From contig JAWKLQ010000015.1 of assembly GCA_041392665.1 (NCBI GenBank), forward strand, positions 62,001-126,000: a stretch of DNA of 64,000 nucleotides. The letters are read 5' to 3'. Position 1 is the stretch's first letter. Every line of letters starts with the position of its first letter. Below the pieces are notes generated by a model. That model had not been told where the DNA came from. It saw nothing but the letters and a program-made list of their open reading frames with translations, and searched no databases. Positions 34,484 to 42,641 of the stretch are shown here, piece by piece. The stretch comes from Flavilitoribacter sp020436695. Lineage in GTDB: Bacteria; Bacteroidota; Bacteroidia; Chitinophagales; Saprospiraceae. The position numbers were made by a program, and so were the translations under genes.

Positions 34484-34557
34484 TGACTCTGTAAGGATTC
34501 GAAGCTTAAACCTTCCCGACGTTGTCGGGATGCTCTATCCAGTTGAGCTACAGAGCC
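34484..34557 (-). pseudogene. Damaged tandem copy of tRNA-Arg (anticodon arm replaced)
   Basis: A 74-nt copy of the neighbouring tRNA-Arg, identical in the acceptor, D arm and variable loop. The anticodon arm differs: TCCCGAC-AAC-GTCGGGA is a perfect palindrome folding as a 7-bp stem with 3-nt loop rather than a 5-bp stem with 7-nt loop; position 33 would be C, not U. In the T-arm the G53-C61 pair has become C-C (TAAGC/CCTTA). If read as a tRNA the anticodon would be AAC (Val) on an Arg body. Most likely a non-functional duplicate. Confidence 0.8.
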
Positions 34558-34645
34558 TGAAGAATCAATAAAATACCGGACTTTTTCCGGTTGGAGCAAC
34601 TGCTTTCGGGCATAAATGCAAAAAGCCGTTTCTCAAATGCGGATG

Positions 34646-34653
34646 CAAAGATA
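34646..34653 (-). promoter_or_regulatory. -7 element upstream of the tRNA-Arg/rpmB transcript
   Basis: TATCTTTG on the minus strand fits TAnnTTTG and lies about 90 nt before the damaged tRNA copy. A small CCGGA/TCCGG hairpin (34577-34591) lies between. No good TTG is seen at -33. Confidence 0.45.
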
Positions 34654-35169
34654 AGATTTTATTTTTTCTGAGAAAAGGGTTTTTGAAAAAAAAAGACAAA
34701 TCAGAAAAGACACACTTGATGATCCATTGTGCGTTTAAACTCAAATTCGAGTTGACATGGCAGAAAACAGCCAAAAAGAATTTTACTTTTGCCGGAAACC
34801 CATCGCTTTTCGAGTAATGTACAATGAAAAATAGTGGTATCAGTAAATTTATTCGAAAACAGTACTAAATAAATTAGTCTTTTTTTCTATCTTTAAACAG
34901 AAATTTAACTGTAAGCCCCAAATTTTGTTGCTATGAACAGGCAGTGTATCTTCCCCCGGATCGCAATTTTAACCTACCTACGTGTATCTATTTCTCCTCC
35001 TCTTTACGTAGTAAATTTTATCCGTAAGATTTCTTTCTTCCTCTTTTCTCCAATTTTTCCGTTAACAGACAATTCTTAGAAGGAGGGAATTCCTTGTATA
35101 GATGAATTGCTTTACAGTGATTCTTGAGTTAGTGTCAATCTCTATCTTAACATCTTACTTGCCCGCCCC
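34654..35169. other. Leader region of the LytTR gene and eCIS cluster
   Basis: 516 bp without a supported gene. A + strand TACTTTTG (34784-34791) fits a -7 box but has no TTG at the right spacing. The DNA from 34,800 on is AT-rich. A 48-codon frame (34933-35079) begins MNRQCIFPR but has no good ribosome site or family and is not called. The region may carry the promoter that fires the regulator. Confidence 0.4.
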
Positions 35170-35913
35170 ATGTTCAATACTATACTTATTGATGCCGATA
35201 CTAATAAATTAAACCAATTAGAGGAAAAACTGCAAGAGCACTGCCCGCAACTGAAGGTAGTAGGTAAAAGTTGTCAATATTGTGATATTGAGCGTTTAGT
35301 AGAGAATAGTTCACCCAATCTGATCTTTATAAAGATCAACAAACCAGATATTCACCTATTTGGCATATTAACCAGTCTATCCTTTAAGGGAATAGAATTT
35401 ATCATCATTTCAGACATCAAGGAAATCGCCTACGAAGCCTTAAAATTTAGCATGACGGGTTTTATCCTTAGGCCTGTGGATCCAAATGAACTGATCCAGA
35501 TGGTAAGGCTGGCCAAACAAAAAATTCAAATTAAAAAAGAACGGGATCAGGAACGAGCTTTGCTGGAGGTGATCAGAAAAAAACTATCTATAAATGATCT
35601 GATAGGTATACCCACTATGGAAGGTTTTGAATTCTTCAAAATAGATGATATCATTCGCTGTAAAGGCTTACAAAAATGTACGCAGATCGTCACCCAGCAG
35701 CGTACGAATATTGTCAGTTCTTACAATATCGGCGAATTTACAAAATTGCTCAAGCCGTTTGGTTTTTTCTCCCCTCACAAATCCCATCTGGTAAATCTTA
35801 GCTGCATCAAAAAGTACCTCAAAGAAGGCTCCATTGTAATGGTAGATGGTGCCACAGTACCGGTATCCAGAAGAAGAAGAAGTGAATTCCTCGAATTTAT
35901 CAAACACGTTTAG
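35170..35913 (+). CDS. LytTR response regulator with degenerate receiver domain
   Basis: 247 residues: receiver-like domain (1-120), linker helix (120-145), LytTR DNA-binding domain (about 148-245, with EFFKIDDIIRCKG, PFGFFSPHKSHLVNLSCIKK and VPVSRRRRSEF). In the receiver the phosphoacceptor Asp is replaced by Lys55 (PNLIFIKINKP, normally LxFLDI), and the conserved Lys before Pro is Arg (FILRPVDP). One acidic pair residue (D8, D10) remains. It is therefore probably not phosphorylated, i.e. a pseudo-receiver. No histidine kinase is adjacent. It is the nearest regulator to the eCIS operon and transcribed in the same direction. Confidence 0.88.
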   Translation: MFNTILIDADTNKLNQLEEKLQEHCPQLKVVGKSCQYCDIERLVENSSPNLIFIKINKPDIHLFGILTSLSFKGIEFIIISDIKEIAYEALKFSMTGFILRPVDPNELIQMVRLAKQKIQIKKERDQERALLEVIRKKLSINDLIGIPTMEGFEFFKIDDIIRCKGLQKCTQIVTQQRTNIVSSYNIGEFTKLLKPFGFFSPHKSHLVNLSCIKKYLKEGSIVMVDGATVPVSRRRRSEFLEFIKHV

Positions 35914-36042
35914 TGATAGCCTTCCTTCCCGATAATTCAGCAAAATGACCGTTGCTTCCATCAACTCGACCGGATATCAGATCTGAGATCGACCTGTATT
36001 ATAATTTTGAGATATTTGAATTGGTTGAAACAAAGTACTGCT

Positions 36043-36070
36043 TTGGATTATTTATACAATTATTATTTTG
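36043..36070 (+). promoter_or_regulatory. Possible promoter before the small unknown gene
   Basis: TTG (36043-36045) then, after 18 bp, TATTTTG (36064-36070), one base short of the Bacteroidota -7 consensus. It is 19 bp before ATG 36090. It could start the eCIS operon. Confidence 0.35.
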
Positions 36071-36089
36071 TTTCCCGTATTTAATTGAT

Positions 36090-36407
36090 ATGATTCGCAA
36101 GATACACTTGTCATTGAATAAGTATAAATATGGGCATGACCGTGAAGCGATAGACTATGCAGATAATTATACCGATGTAATTGTTGAAATGGAAAACGGG
36201 GCAGTTTATGTCGCTTCTTTTTTCACTTATCAGAGCATTTCCTCACTGATTGATAAGCATAGGATGAACGGAGAATATCTGGGAGGAAAGTATTACTGGG
36301 CAGAGGATATGGTTCTTATTGATAAATGTGGAATGGAAGATGTCAAAAAAGTAATTCAGCATTTGATAGAAGAAGGTGATTTTTTGGAGGTCTTTAGAAA
36401 ATTGTGA
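36090..36407 (+). CDS. Hypothetical protein
   Basis: ATG 36090 gives 105 residues (MIRKIHLSLNKYKYGHDREA); the longer frame from 35952 overlaps a hydrophobic non-coding-looking stretch and I reject it. The protein is acidic with an alpha/beta pattern: TDVIVEMENGAVYVASFFTY, a helix, EYLGGKYYWAEDMVLID, and a final helix VKKVIQHLIEEGDFLEVFRK. I recognise no family. Its place directly before the first eCIS structural gene (26-bp gap) suggests a link to that operon; compact beta-alpha proteins of this kind could be regulators or immunity/chaperone proteins, but this is inference. Confidence 0.65.
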   Translation: MIRKIHLSLNKYKYGHDREAIDYADNYTDVIVEMENGAVYVASFFTYQSISSLIDKHRMNGEYLGGKYYWAEDMVLIDKCGMEDVKKVIQHLIEEGDFLEVFRKL

Positions 36408-36433
36408 TTCCAGTACCCTAAAACCGCATTAGC

Positions 36434-37045
36434 TTGGAGATAATACATACCGCCTTATCCATGATCAGAGCCGAATTGGATAATTATGTTAACGATCGGC
36501 TACAGTTACCCCTTGGTACCGTCATGCTAGGAAATATAGCTATGATGGAAAGCGAGGGAAATAACATTGATTTACTCAATAAGGCAGTTATTACGTTGGT
36601 CAATATTGAGGAAGAAAGTACCCTGAAAAATGCGCCACACTACCGGGTCATTAACGGCAACACCAGATACGAAAACCCTCCGGTTGTGCTGAATTTGTAC
36701 GTTTTGTTCACTGCCAATTTCCCTACTCAATATGGGAATGCTTTAGAAGTGTTATCGACCATATTAGAATTTTTTCAAGGACAAACTCATTTTAATTTAC
36801 TGAATTCTCCAGCATTTGCCAGTTCCTTCCCCGACTTGAAAGAGCCGCAGATCGTCGATCTGAAATTAATCGCTGATCTATATACAATGACATTTGAGCA
36901 GATCAATCACCTATGGGGGTCTTTGGGTGGAAAGCAAATTCCATTTGCCATGTATAAAATGAGATTGGTCAAGATCCAGGCTGAAAAGGTATTGCAGGAA
37001 GGAGGACCCATTTCAGAAATTGTCACCAACAATAAAGCTGTTTAG
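36434..37045 (+). CDS. eCIS cap/terminator protein, DUF4255 (Pvc16-like)
   Basis: 203 residues. DUF4255 pattern: N-terminal helix IIHTALSMIRAELDNYVND, then GNIAMMESE, LVNIEEESTLKNAP, PPVVLNLYVLFTANFP, and the conserved YGNALEVLSTILEFFQ, with a C-terminal LWGSLGGKQIPFAMYKMRLV. Pvc16-like proteins cap the distal end of sheath and tube in contractile injection systems. TTG 36434 is used because it includes the conserved first helix; ATG at 36461 would lose it. It opens the structural eCIS operon; the next gene starts 7 bp after its stop. Confidence 0.85.
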   Translation: MEIIHTALSMIRAELDNYVNDRLQLPLGTVMLGNIAMMESEGNNIDLLNKAVITLVNIEEESTLKNAPHYRVINGNTRYENPPVVLNLYVLFTANFPTQYGNALEVLSTILEFFQGQTHFNLLNSPAFASSFPDLKEPQIVDLKLIADLYTMTFEQINHLWGSLGGKQIPFAMYKMRLVKIQAEKVLQEGGPISEIVTNNKAV

Positions 37046-37052
37046 TAGGAAG

Positions 37053-38294
37053 ATGCCTGCCCAAATTACATATCAGTTGTTGTTTGACCTAAAACTCTGG
37101 CATGAGTATTGGTTGATTGACAATGTTGTAAGTGATTCATCTCCGGCGTATTACCGGCTAAGTGATTTTCTGGAGATCGTACCTACGGACCGGTGCCGGC
37201 AAATTTTGAAGAAGTATCGCTGGATTTTTAAAAATACACAGATGGGGGCGAGCATTCATTGCCCGGTTGATCGCAGAGTAGATCCGGCGCCTACATATGT
37301 TAGGGTAGAAGAAAGAATTCAGCTCGATTTTATTCTAAAGGTTAAAGATCCGTATTTCTCGAACTACTCTAATCTGCCGGCCGCATTGGAAAGTGGTCAC
37401 TTCATGTATTTTGATAACCGCTCGGGGGCTACGGCGGGTGCTAATAATGATATTTTATTTCTTTCTCGTCCGTTAGCTTCCTATGATCAGGGAGCTGACT
37501 ATTCGGTCGGTGACCTGGTCCGGCACAATGGCCTGGCATATGAAGTGATTGACATTCCCATTCAAAACGAACCAGGAAGTAATGGGCAGTCAGAGTGGGC
37601 GAAAAGTGCGGATAGCCAGTATGTAAGTTCCGGTGATTTCCTGCTTTTTCCCGGGCTCAACCTGGAGTACAGCGATCAGAAAGGGCTGATCACTCCCGGA
37701 ACGCAGGGGACTTTTGAGATCCGGAATATTTACGGAGAGATCTCGCCCCTGGGGTTTAAGGCTATTCCGGTAGAGCCCCCCTTGAATCCGATACCATTCG
37801 AGAAATTCAGTCATCCGGCATCCACAACTACCGTTTTTACTCATAATATGCCTTTGATCAATATTCCGGATGGCTATTATGAACTGGTTGCCGATAGTTG
37901 GGAAGGACAGGCGTTTTTCAGGCTGGATACCAGAGCCTATCCAGGCATGATCGGACTGATCAGTATTCTGCATATTCCCGAAGGAGACGCAGCCTCCAGT
38001 ATGATCGAAGATGGATTTAAGATACTTGATGAGAATTCCGTCCCCAACCGACGTCGATTCAATATTCATTTCAAAAGCCGGATGACACGCTGGAAATATT
38101 TTAAAACAGGAAGTGGGCCGCCTAAGCTCGTGCATACGGAAACCCGCCCCAGATCATTTCTCAGGGTATCTGATCCGTTGGAAATTACCATTGACGGAAA
38201 TCAAAAAGCAGTCCCTAATCCAACCGTGAGGTCCCTTGATATTGAAGATCAGGGGAACGGTAAAAAGAGATATTATTCCAAAATCTATATCTAG
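37053..38294 (+). CDS. Unknown eCIS protein with CBM5/12-like segment
   Basis: ATG 37053 follows a GGAAG site and gives 413 residues. About residues 145-185 read YSVGDLVRHNGLAYEV, later NEPGSNG and W, matching the pattern of small chitin/carbohydrate-binding modules (CBM5/12: Y-x-x-G-D-x-V-x-x-x-G-x-x-Y ... P-x-x-x-W). The N-terminal part has a conserved-looking helical/beta region (LLFDLKLWHEYWLIDN) and the C-terminal part is beta-rich. I know no named family for the whole. It is locked between DUF4255 and the sheath (20 bp), so it is part of the particle or its assembly. Confidence 0.7.
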   Translation: MPAQITYQLLFDLKLWHEYWLIDNVVSDSSPAYYRLSDFLEIVPTDRCRQILKKYRWIFKNTQMGASIHCPVDRRVDPAPTYVRVEERIQLDFILKVKDPYFSNYSNLPAALESGHFMYFDNRSGATAGANNDILFLSRPLASYDQGADYSVGDLVRHNGLAYEVIDIPIQNEPGSNGQSEWAKSADSQYVSSGDFLLFPGLNLEYSDQKGLITPGTQGTFEIRNIYGEISPLGFKAIPVEPPLNPIPFEKFSHPASTTTVFTHNMPLINIPDGYYELVADSWEGQAFFRLDTRAYPGMIGLISILHIPEGDAASSMIEDGFKILDENSVPNRRRFNIHFKSRMTRWKYFKTGSGPPKLVHTETRPRSFLRVSDPLEITIDGNQKAVPNPTVRSLDIEDQGNGKKRYYSKIYI

Positions 38295-38314
38295 CTTAAA
38301 GTAAAATACAGATC

Positions 38315-39706
38315 ATGGCAAGCACATTCAAAACGCCTGGCGTTTACATACAGGAGATCAGAAAATTTCCTCCTTCGGTAGCTGCAGTAGCCACTGCTAT
38401 TCCCGCCTTCATAGGTCATACACAAAAAGCCAAGGAGAAGGAAGATGATGATCTGCGGAATCGTCCTCGCAAGATCAGATCTTTGCTTCAATACGAAGCT
38501 TGGTATGGCGGCCCGCCCGTTGAACCGGCCGGGGCTATTTCTGTCACTATAGAAATTCCTGATGACGGTCCGCCGGCGGCCAATGCAAAGATAAACGAAA
38601 CACTAAGATCAAAGTTTTTGATGCATAGTGCTTTACAGGCGTTTTTTGCGAATGGAGGCGGTGAATGCTTTATTGTTTCAGTTGGAGATTATTCTGCGGC
38701 AAATATAGATGTCAATCTACTGTTGGCCGGACTGGATCAGGTGGCCAAAGAAGACGAGGTTACGCTAATAGTATTTCCTGAGGCCATCTATGTAGGATCT
38801 GCTGCCGACCATAAAGCACTGAATGACCAGGCTTTGATCCAGTGTAACGAACTGCAGGATCGTTTTGCGATTATGGATGTGTATGGGCAAACCGGAAATA
38901 TTGACGATGATGCCAACAACTTTAGGAATAACGGCGTGGGCACTAATCATCTGAAGTATGGAGCCGTTTACTATCCCCTGATAGAAACTATTTTTGATTA
39001 CACTTTTGATGAAACACTGGTCAATGTAAGTGTGATCGAAGCCAGTGCAACCAATGATACCACCATGGATCAGTTGCCCAGTGCTCAGAAAACCCAGGCC
39101 CAGACTGCTATCCAGCTGATCCCACTCATTCTTCCACCCAGTGCCATAATGGCTGGAGTATACGCCAGTGTGGATGAAAATCGCGGAGTATGGAAGGCTC
39201 CGGCAAATGTCAGTCTGGCAAATGTTATCAAGCCCACCGTTAAGATCTCGCACAAGGAGCAGGAGAATCTGAATGTGGACGTCAATGCGGGTAAATCGAT
39301 CAATGCCATCCGGACCTTTTTAGGAAAAGGGACGCTCGTTTGGGGCGCCAGGACCCTTGCCGGAAATGATAATGAATGGCGTTATGTGCCGGTACGGCGC
39401 TTCTTCAATATGGTGGAAGAATCCGTAAAGAAAGCTTCTGCTCAATTCGTTTTCGAACCCAACGATGCCAATACCTGGATCAAGATAAAATCCATGATCG
39501 AGAATTTTTTGGTACTGCAATGGAGAGCCGGTGCACTGGCCGGGGCAGTACCTGAAGATGCTTTTTTTGTCAAAGTCGGCTTAAATGAGACAATGACGGC
39601 GCTTGATATCCTGGAAGGGCGCCTGATCGTAGAGATCGGTATGGCCGCTGTCCGGCCGGCAGAGTTTATCATCCTGCGTTTCTCACACAAGATGCAGGAG
39701 TCTTGA
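38315..39706 (+). CDS. eCIS contractile tail sheath protein (Pvc2/gp18-like)
   Basis: 463 residues. The N-terminus MASTFKTPGVYIQEIRKFPP then VAAVATAIPAFIGHTQKA is the conserved start of contractile sheath proteins, and the C-terminal domain has NAIRTFLGKGTLVWGARTLA, YVPVRRFFNMVEESVKKA and RLIVEIGMAAVRPAEFIILR, the core that interlocks subunits. On firing, the sheath shortens and drives the tube through a membrane. PVC has three sheath paralogues; only this one is seen, so the trunk is likely homopolymeric. Good start at ATG 38315. Confidence 0.96.
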   Translation: MASTFKTPGVYIQEIRKFPPSVAAVATAIPAFIGHTQKAKEKEDDDLRNRPRKIRSLLQYEAWYGGPPVEPAGAISVTIEIPDDGPPAANAKINETLRSKFLMHSALQAFFANGGGECFIVSVGDYSAANIDVNLLLAGLDQVAKEDEVTLIVFPEAIYVGSAADHKALNDQALIQCNELQDRFAIMDVYGQTGNIDDDANNFRNNGVGTNHLKYGAVYYPLIETIFDYTFDETLVNVSVIEASATNDTTMDQLPSAQKTQAQTAIQLIPLILPPSAIMAGVYASVDENRGVWKAPANVSLANVIKPTVKISHKEQENLNVDVNAGKSINAIRTFLGKGTLVWGARTLAGNDNEWRYVPVRRFFNMVEESVKKASAQFVFEPNDANTWIKIKSMIENFLVLQWRAGALAGAVPEDAFFVKVGLNETMTALDILEGRLIVEIGMAAVRPAEFIILRFSHKMQES

Positions 39707-39761
39707 TCTGCAGTTGGAGCGCACCCATCGTCTATTCTTTATTACCTAAAACTTAAGTATC

Positions 39762-40694
39762 ATGGCTGACGAAACTAATAATAACAATAATGAAAATGTA
39801 GAAGAGGAGGAAGTGGTTGTGAATGAATCAACCTTTTCACCTGATCAGACTAATGACAGCTTTGACAACTATCGGGAGGGACTCTCCGGCCCCATCAAGA
39901 ATGCCGCCAGTGATGGAAAAGTGGCTTGCACCGAATATAATAGTAAAAAAGTAATCAGTGGCTATAAACGTTGTGCCTACCAGAGAGCTGGTAAAGCTTA
40001 CATAGAGTATTCCAACATCAGCGTTTGCATTTCCACTATGCTGGCAGAGGACGTGAGACAGATTAAGTCAAATATAGACGTATACATTGCGCAAAGTGGC
40101 ACATTGAAGGAAAATCTTTCCGGTGCCCTGGAGCAGATCAGCGGCATTAAAAAGAAACTGGGAGAGCTTAATGACGCCGCCTGCAAATTAAAGGATGCAT
40201 TAAAGGATTCCTGTAATTCAGAACAAAAGAAAGCACTGATAAAAGGCTTACCACAAACTTCGACCCAGGAGAAATTCAACGATGCGGTCAGTAAGATCAT
40301 TGCTCAGGCCGAGGCTGCCTGTGATATGGCCGATAGTACATTTGAAAGTAGTGTCAAAGTTGCCGGGATCAATGCATTTTCCAATGTGGGAAGCTTATTG
40401 GAATACGGTAAAACGATGGAGGCAAGCGCAACTGTTTTTGATAAAGATATTCAGGCGAATATTAACAGTGCCAAAGAACTACAAGCTGCTACCTATGCTG
40501 CTTTCCTCGAAGCCCTGCAACTGGAGAGTACCGATGAATATAAGAAATATAAAGCTTTACTGATCGAAGAAGCTCTTGAGGTGACTCAGGAGTTTGCCAC
40601 TGATCCTGACAAGATCGAGATACCTGTAGATCTGAATACTTTAGAAAAGATATGTGAGAAGGTTGAAGGTACATTTACCAATACCCTCTGTTAA
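39762..40694 (+). CDS. Unknown eCIS helical protein with eight cysteines
   Basis: 310 residues: acidic Asn/Glu-rich start (NNNNNENVEEEEVVV), then an almost all-helical body. Long amphipathic heptad-like stretches include YIAQSGTLKENLSGALEQIS and KKKLGELNDAACKLKDALKD. Eight cysteines are spread through it and the last residue is Cys. No signal peptide or membrane helix. I recognise no family. It shares length (310/311), helical nature and a terminal Cys with the next gene. Position between sheath and tube is not that of a known core gene. Confidence 0.7.
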   Translation: MADETNNNNNENVEEEEVVVNESTFSPDQTNDSFDNYREGLSGPIKNAASDGKVACTEYNSKKVISGYKRCAYQRAGKAYIEYSNISVCISTMLAEDVRQIKSNIDVYIAQSGTLKENLSGALEQISGIKKKLGELNDAACKLKDALKDSCNSEQKKALIKGLPQTSTQEKFNDAVSKIIAQAEAACDMADSTFESSVKVAGINAFSNVGSLLEYGKTMEASATVFDKDIQANINSAKELQAATYAAFLEALQLESTDEYKKYKALLIEEALEVTQEFATDPDKIEIPVDLNTLEKICEKVEGTFTNTLC

Positions 40695-40740
40695 GGAAGG
40701 CTAAGCGCTATTTTTTTAAAACCGAAAATCAATAATAAAC

Positions 40741-41676
40741 ATGGCTAACCCGGGAAATACAGCGGTAATGTCAGCCCCTGAAGATGCAATAAGCCCTTCT
40801 CAGGAGTATATCGACCGTCTCAAGGATCAACTGGATGCGGCAAATAGAGCGCTCAAAAATGCCAATGCCAATTGGTCGAAAGCCAAGAAAGAGCATGGAA
40901 ATGCTTTGACCTGGAAAGGTCTCTTGGAAACGCAGTGGAAAAGTATTCAGTTGACCCATGAATTGGCCAACTCTCTGTTGATCGATCTTGAATCAATGGA
41001 GGCACAGGCAAGAAACGTCTGTTCAAATGTGGAATGCATGCAATATGCTTTGATCCTTTTCATTCGGGAATTGCGCGATACTGTAGTAAAAGTGGAAGAA
41101 CTGGCCGCATTAATGAAAAATCTTATGGATAGGGTTGCCTGTTTGACCGATCCGGTACTGAATCCGAATGAATCCATCATGTTGCATCTTACCAATTTGC
41201 AGAAAATGATCGAAGAGTCATTGGTGATGCTGCTGGATGGGATCAGAGCTTCCCTTAAGGCAATTCAGGCCGGTAATCTCCTGAAGCTGTGTATTTGTAA
41301 TGATAAGGATGGGGATTATGGTTTGATCTTCAACCTGGTCCAGATTATCGATCTGTTGAAAACCGCTACCCGATGCGGACCTTCCAGGCAGGCTGACATC
41401 GATGAATCTCAAACCATCGGAGAATGCACCATTACCTTGCCAGATCCTGATTGTCGGACGGAACAAAAGCCTTATGTACTGTGTGAAGCCGGGGAAGATT
41501 GTGAAAGCAGCGAGTACTGGCAGGAAACTAAACAGGATTACGAAACGGCTTGTCAACTGGTAAAAGAAAAGAAATGTGTGGTGGATCACTACAATAACTG
41601 CCGGGAGTTGGCCCAGGCTCAATACGATGCAATTAGCACGGCACTAAAAGCGGCGCAAGAGGCCAAGGCTTGCTAA
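40741..41676 (+). CDS. Unknown eCIS helical protein with fourteen cysteines
   Basis: 311 residues, mainly helical (SQEYIDRLKDQLDAANRALK, WKSIQLTHELANSLLIDL, MLHLTNLQKMIEESLVMLL). It has 14 cysteines, including VCSNVECMQ, LCICND and LCEAGEDCESS, in a region that is less helical near residues 215-265, and ends in AKAC. No known family. Co-oriented with, and 34 bp from, the first tube gene. It could be a particle component, a tube-length or cargo-loading factor; all inference. Confidence 0.7.
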   Translation: MANPGNTAVMSAPEDAISPSQEYIDRLKDQLDAANRALKNANANWSKAKKEHGNALTWKGLLETQWKSIQLTHELANSLLIDLESMEAQARNVCSNVECMQYALILFIRELRDTVVKVEELAALMKNLMDRVACLTDPVLNPNESIMLHLTNLQKMIEESLVMLLDGIRASLKAIQAGNLLKLCICNDKDGDYGLIFNLVQIIDLLKTATRCGPSRQADIDESQTIGECTITLPDPDCRTEQKPYVLCEAGEDCESSEYWQETKQDYETACQLVKEKKCVVDHYNNCRELAQAQYDAISTALKAAQEAKAC

Positions 41677-41710
41677 ATCATTTTTCATCAAAAAATAAAA
41701 GTATCTCATA

Positions 41711-42166
41711 ATGGCTTCAGATTATCCAGTACCCAAGTTTCATTTCCAGGTAGAATGGGGTGGAACAAAAATAGGTTTCACCGAAGTAAGTGGTCTCGAC
41801 TTTGAAACCGAGGTCATTGAATACCGGCACGGGGCTAGTCCGGAATACCTGAAAACCAAACAACCCGGGCTGACCAAATTCGCAAATATAACCCTGAAAC
41901 GAGGCACCTTCCAGTCTGACAATGAATATCATGACTGGTGGAAAGAGACCAAGTTCTTTCAGGAAGGTAACGAAACGGCATCCCGTTATCGGAGGGATCT
42001 CACCATCAGTCTGCTGGGAGAAAACCACGAGCCCATTATTGTGTGGAAGATTAAGAATGCCTGGCCGACAAAAATCCAGTCGACCGATCTGAAGGCCGAC
42101 GGGAATGAGGTGGCCATAGAATCTATGGAATTGGTGCACGAAGGCCTGGTAGTAGAGCATAGTTAG
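41711..42166 (+). CDS. eCIS inner tube protein 1 (T4 gp19-like, Pvc1-like)
   Basis: 151 residues. N-terminus YPVPKFHFQVEWGGTKIGFT followed by EVSGLDFETEVIEYRHG, then ITLKRGTF, YHDWWKE and IVWKIKNAWPTKIQSTDLKA, the conserved tail-tube pattern. Hexameric rings of this protein form the rigid tube inside the sheath. It is followed 21 bp later by a diverged second tube gene. Start ATG 41711. Confidence 0.94.
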   Translation: MASDYPVPKFHFQVEWGGTKIGFTEVSGLDFETEVIEYRHGASPEYLKTKQPGLTKFANITLKRGTFQSDNEYHDWWKETKFFQEGNETASRYRRDLTISLLGENHEPIIVWKIKNAWPTKIQSTDLKADGNEVAIESMELVHEGLVVEHS

Positions 42167-42187
42167 TCGCTGAAATCCTGAATCCCG

Positions 42188-42640
42188 ATGGCAGATTATT
42201 ACCCACCGGTCAGTTTTCACTTTCGGGTGAATTTCACCGGCTTGTCCGAAAAACAGCACGACATTAAATTTCAATCTGTGGGAGGGCTGAACGTTGAGTT
42301 TGACACCGAATCTATTAAAGAGGGAGGTGTGAACAACTTTGAACATGTATTGCCCGGTAGGACTAAATATCCGGATCTGGTCTTAAAACGCGGAGTTATT
42401 CCTCCGGGAAATTCTGCCGTGACCGACTGGCTGCTGGAAGCCGTTCAGAATTTTAATGTGCAGCCCATAGATCTCCAGGTTGTATTGCTTAATGAAATGC
42501 ACGAGCCTTTAATGTTTTGGAAGATTATCCATGCCTGGCCGAAAAGCTGGAAAATGGCGGATCTCAATGCAGAAAAAGGAGAGGTCTTTATTGAAACGAT
42601 CCAATTGAATTACAACCGGTTTGAATTTAAAGTACCATAA
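42188..42640 (+). CDS. eCIS inner tube protein 2 (gp19-like, Pvc5-like)
   Basis: 150 residues of the same fold: YPPVSFHFRVNFTGL, FQSVGGLNVEFDTESIKEGG, LVLKRGVIPPGNSAVTDWL, FWKIIHAWPKSWKMADLNAE. It is distinct from the first tube protein (no EVSGLD motif; GGLNVEFD instead) and resembles the tube-initiator/second tube proteins that contact the baseplate. Next gene starts 1 bp after its stop. Confidence 0.92.
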   Translation: MADYYPPVSFHFRVNFTGLSEKQHDIKFQSVGGLNVEFDTESIKEGGVNNFEHVLPGRTKYPDLVLKRGVIPPGNSAVTDWLLEAVQNFNVQPIDLQVVLLNEMHEPLMFWKIIHAWPKSWKMADLNAEKGEVFIETIQLNYNRFEFKVP

Positions 42641-42641
42641 T

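Noticed and set aside
34484..34557. Functional tRNA-Val(AAC)
   Set aside because: C at position 33, broken G53-C61 pair and a 7-bp anticodon palindrome speak against a working tRNA, and the body is that of tRNA-Arg.
34933..35079. 48-codon open frame in the LytTR leader (MNRQCIFPR...)
   Set aside because: No convincing ribosome site, no family, composition like the AT-rich non-coding leader; length is within chance expectation.
34375..35169. tRNA-Arg as attachment site of an integrated eCIS island
   Set aside because: No integrase and no direct repeat of the tRNA 3' end on the far side can be seen within the window; left as an open idea only.
35952..36089. Extension of the small unknown protein from 35952
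   Set aside because: The added 46 residues are an irregular hydrophobic stretch over the likely promoter; ATG 36090 starts a compact protein.
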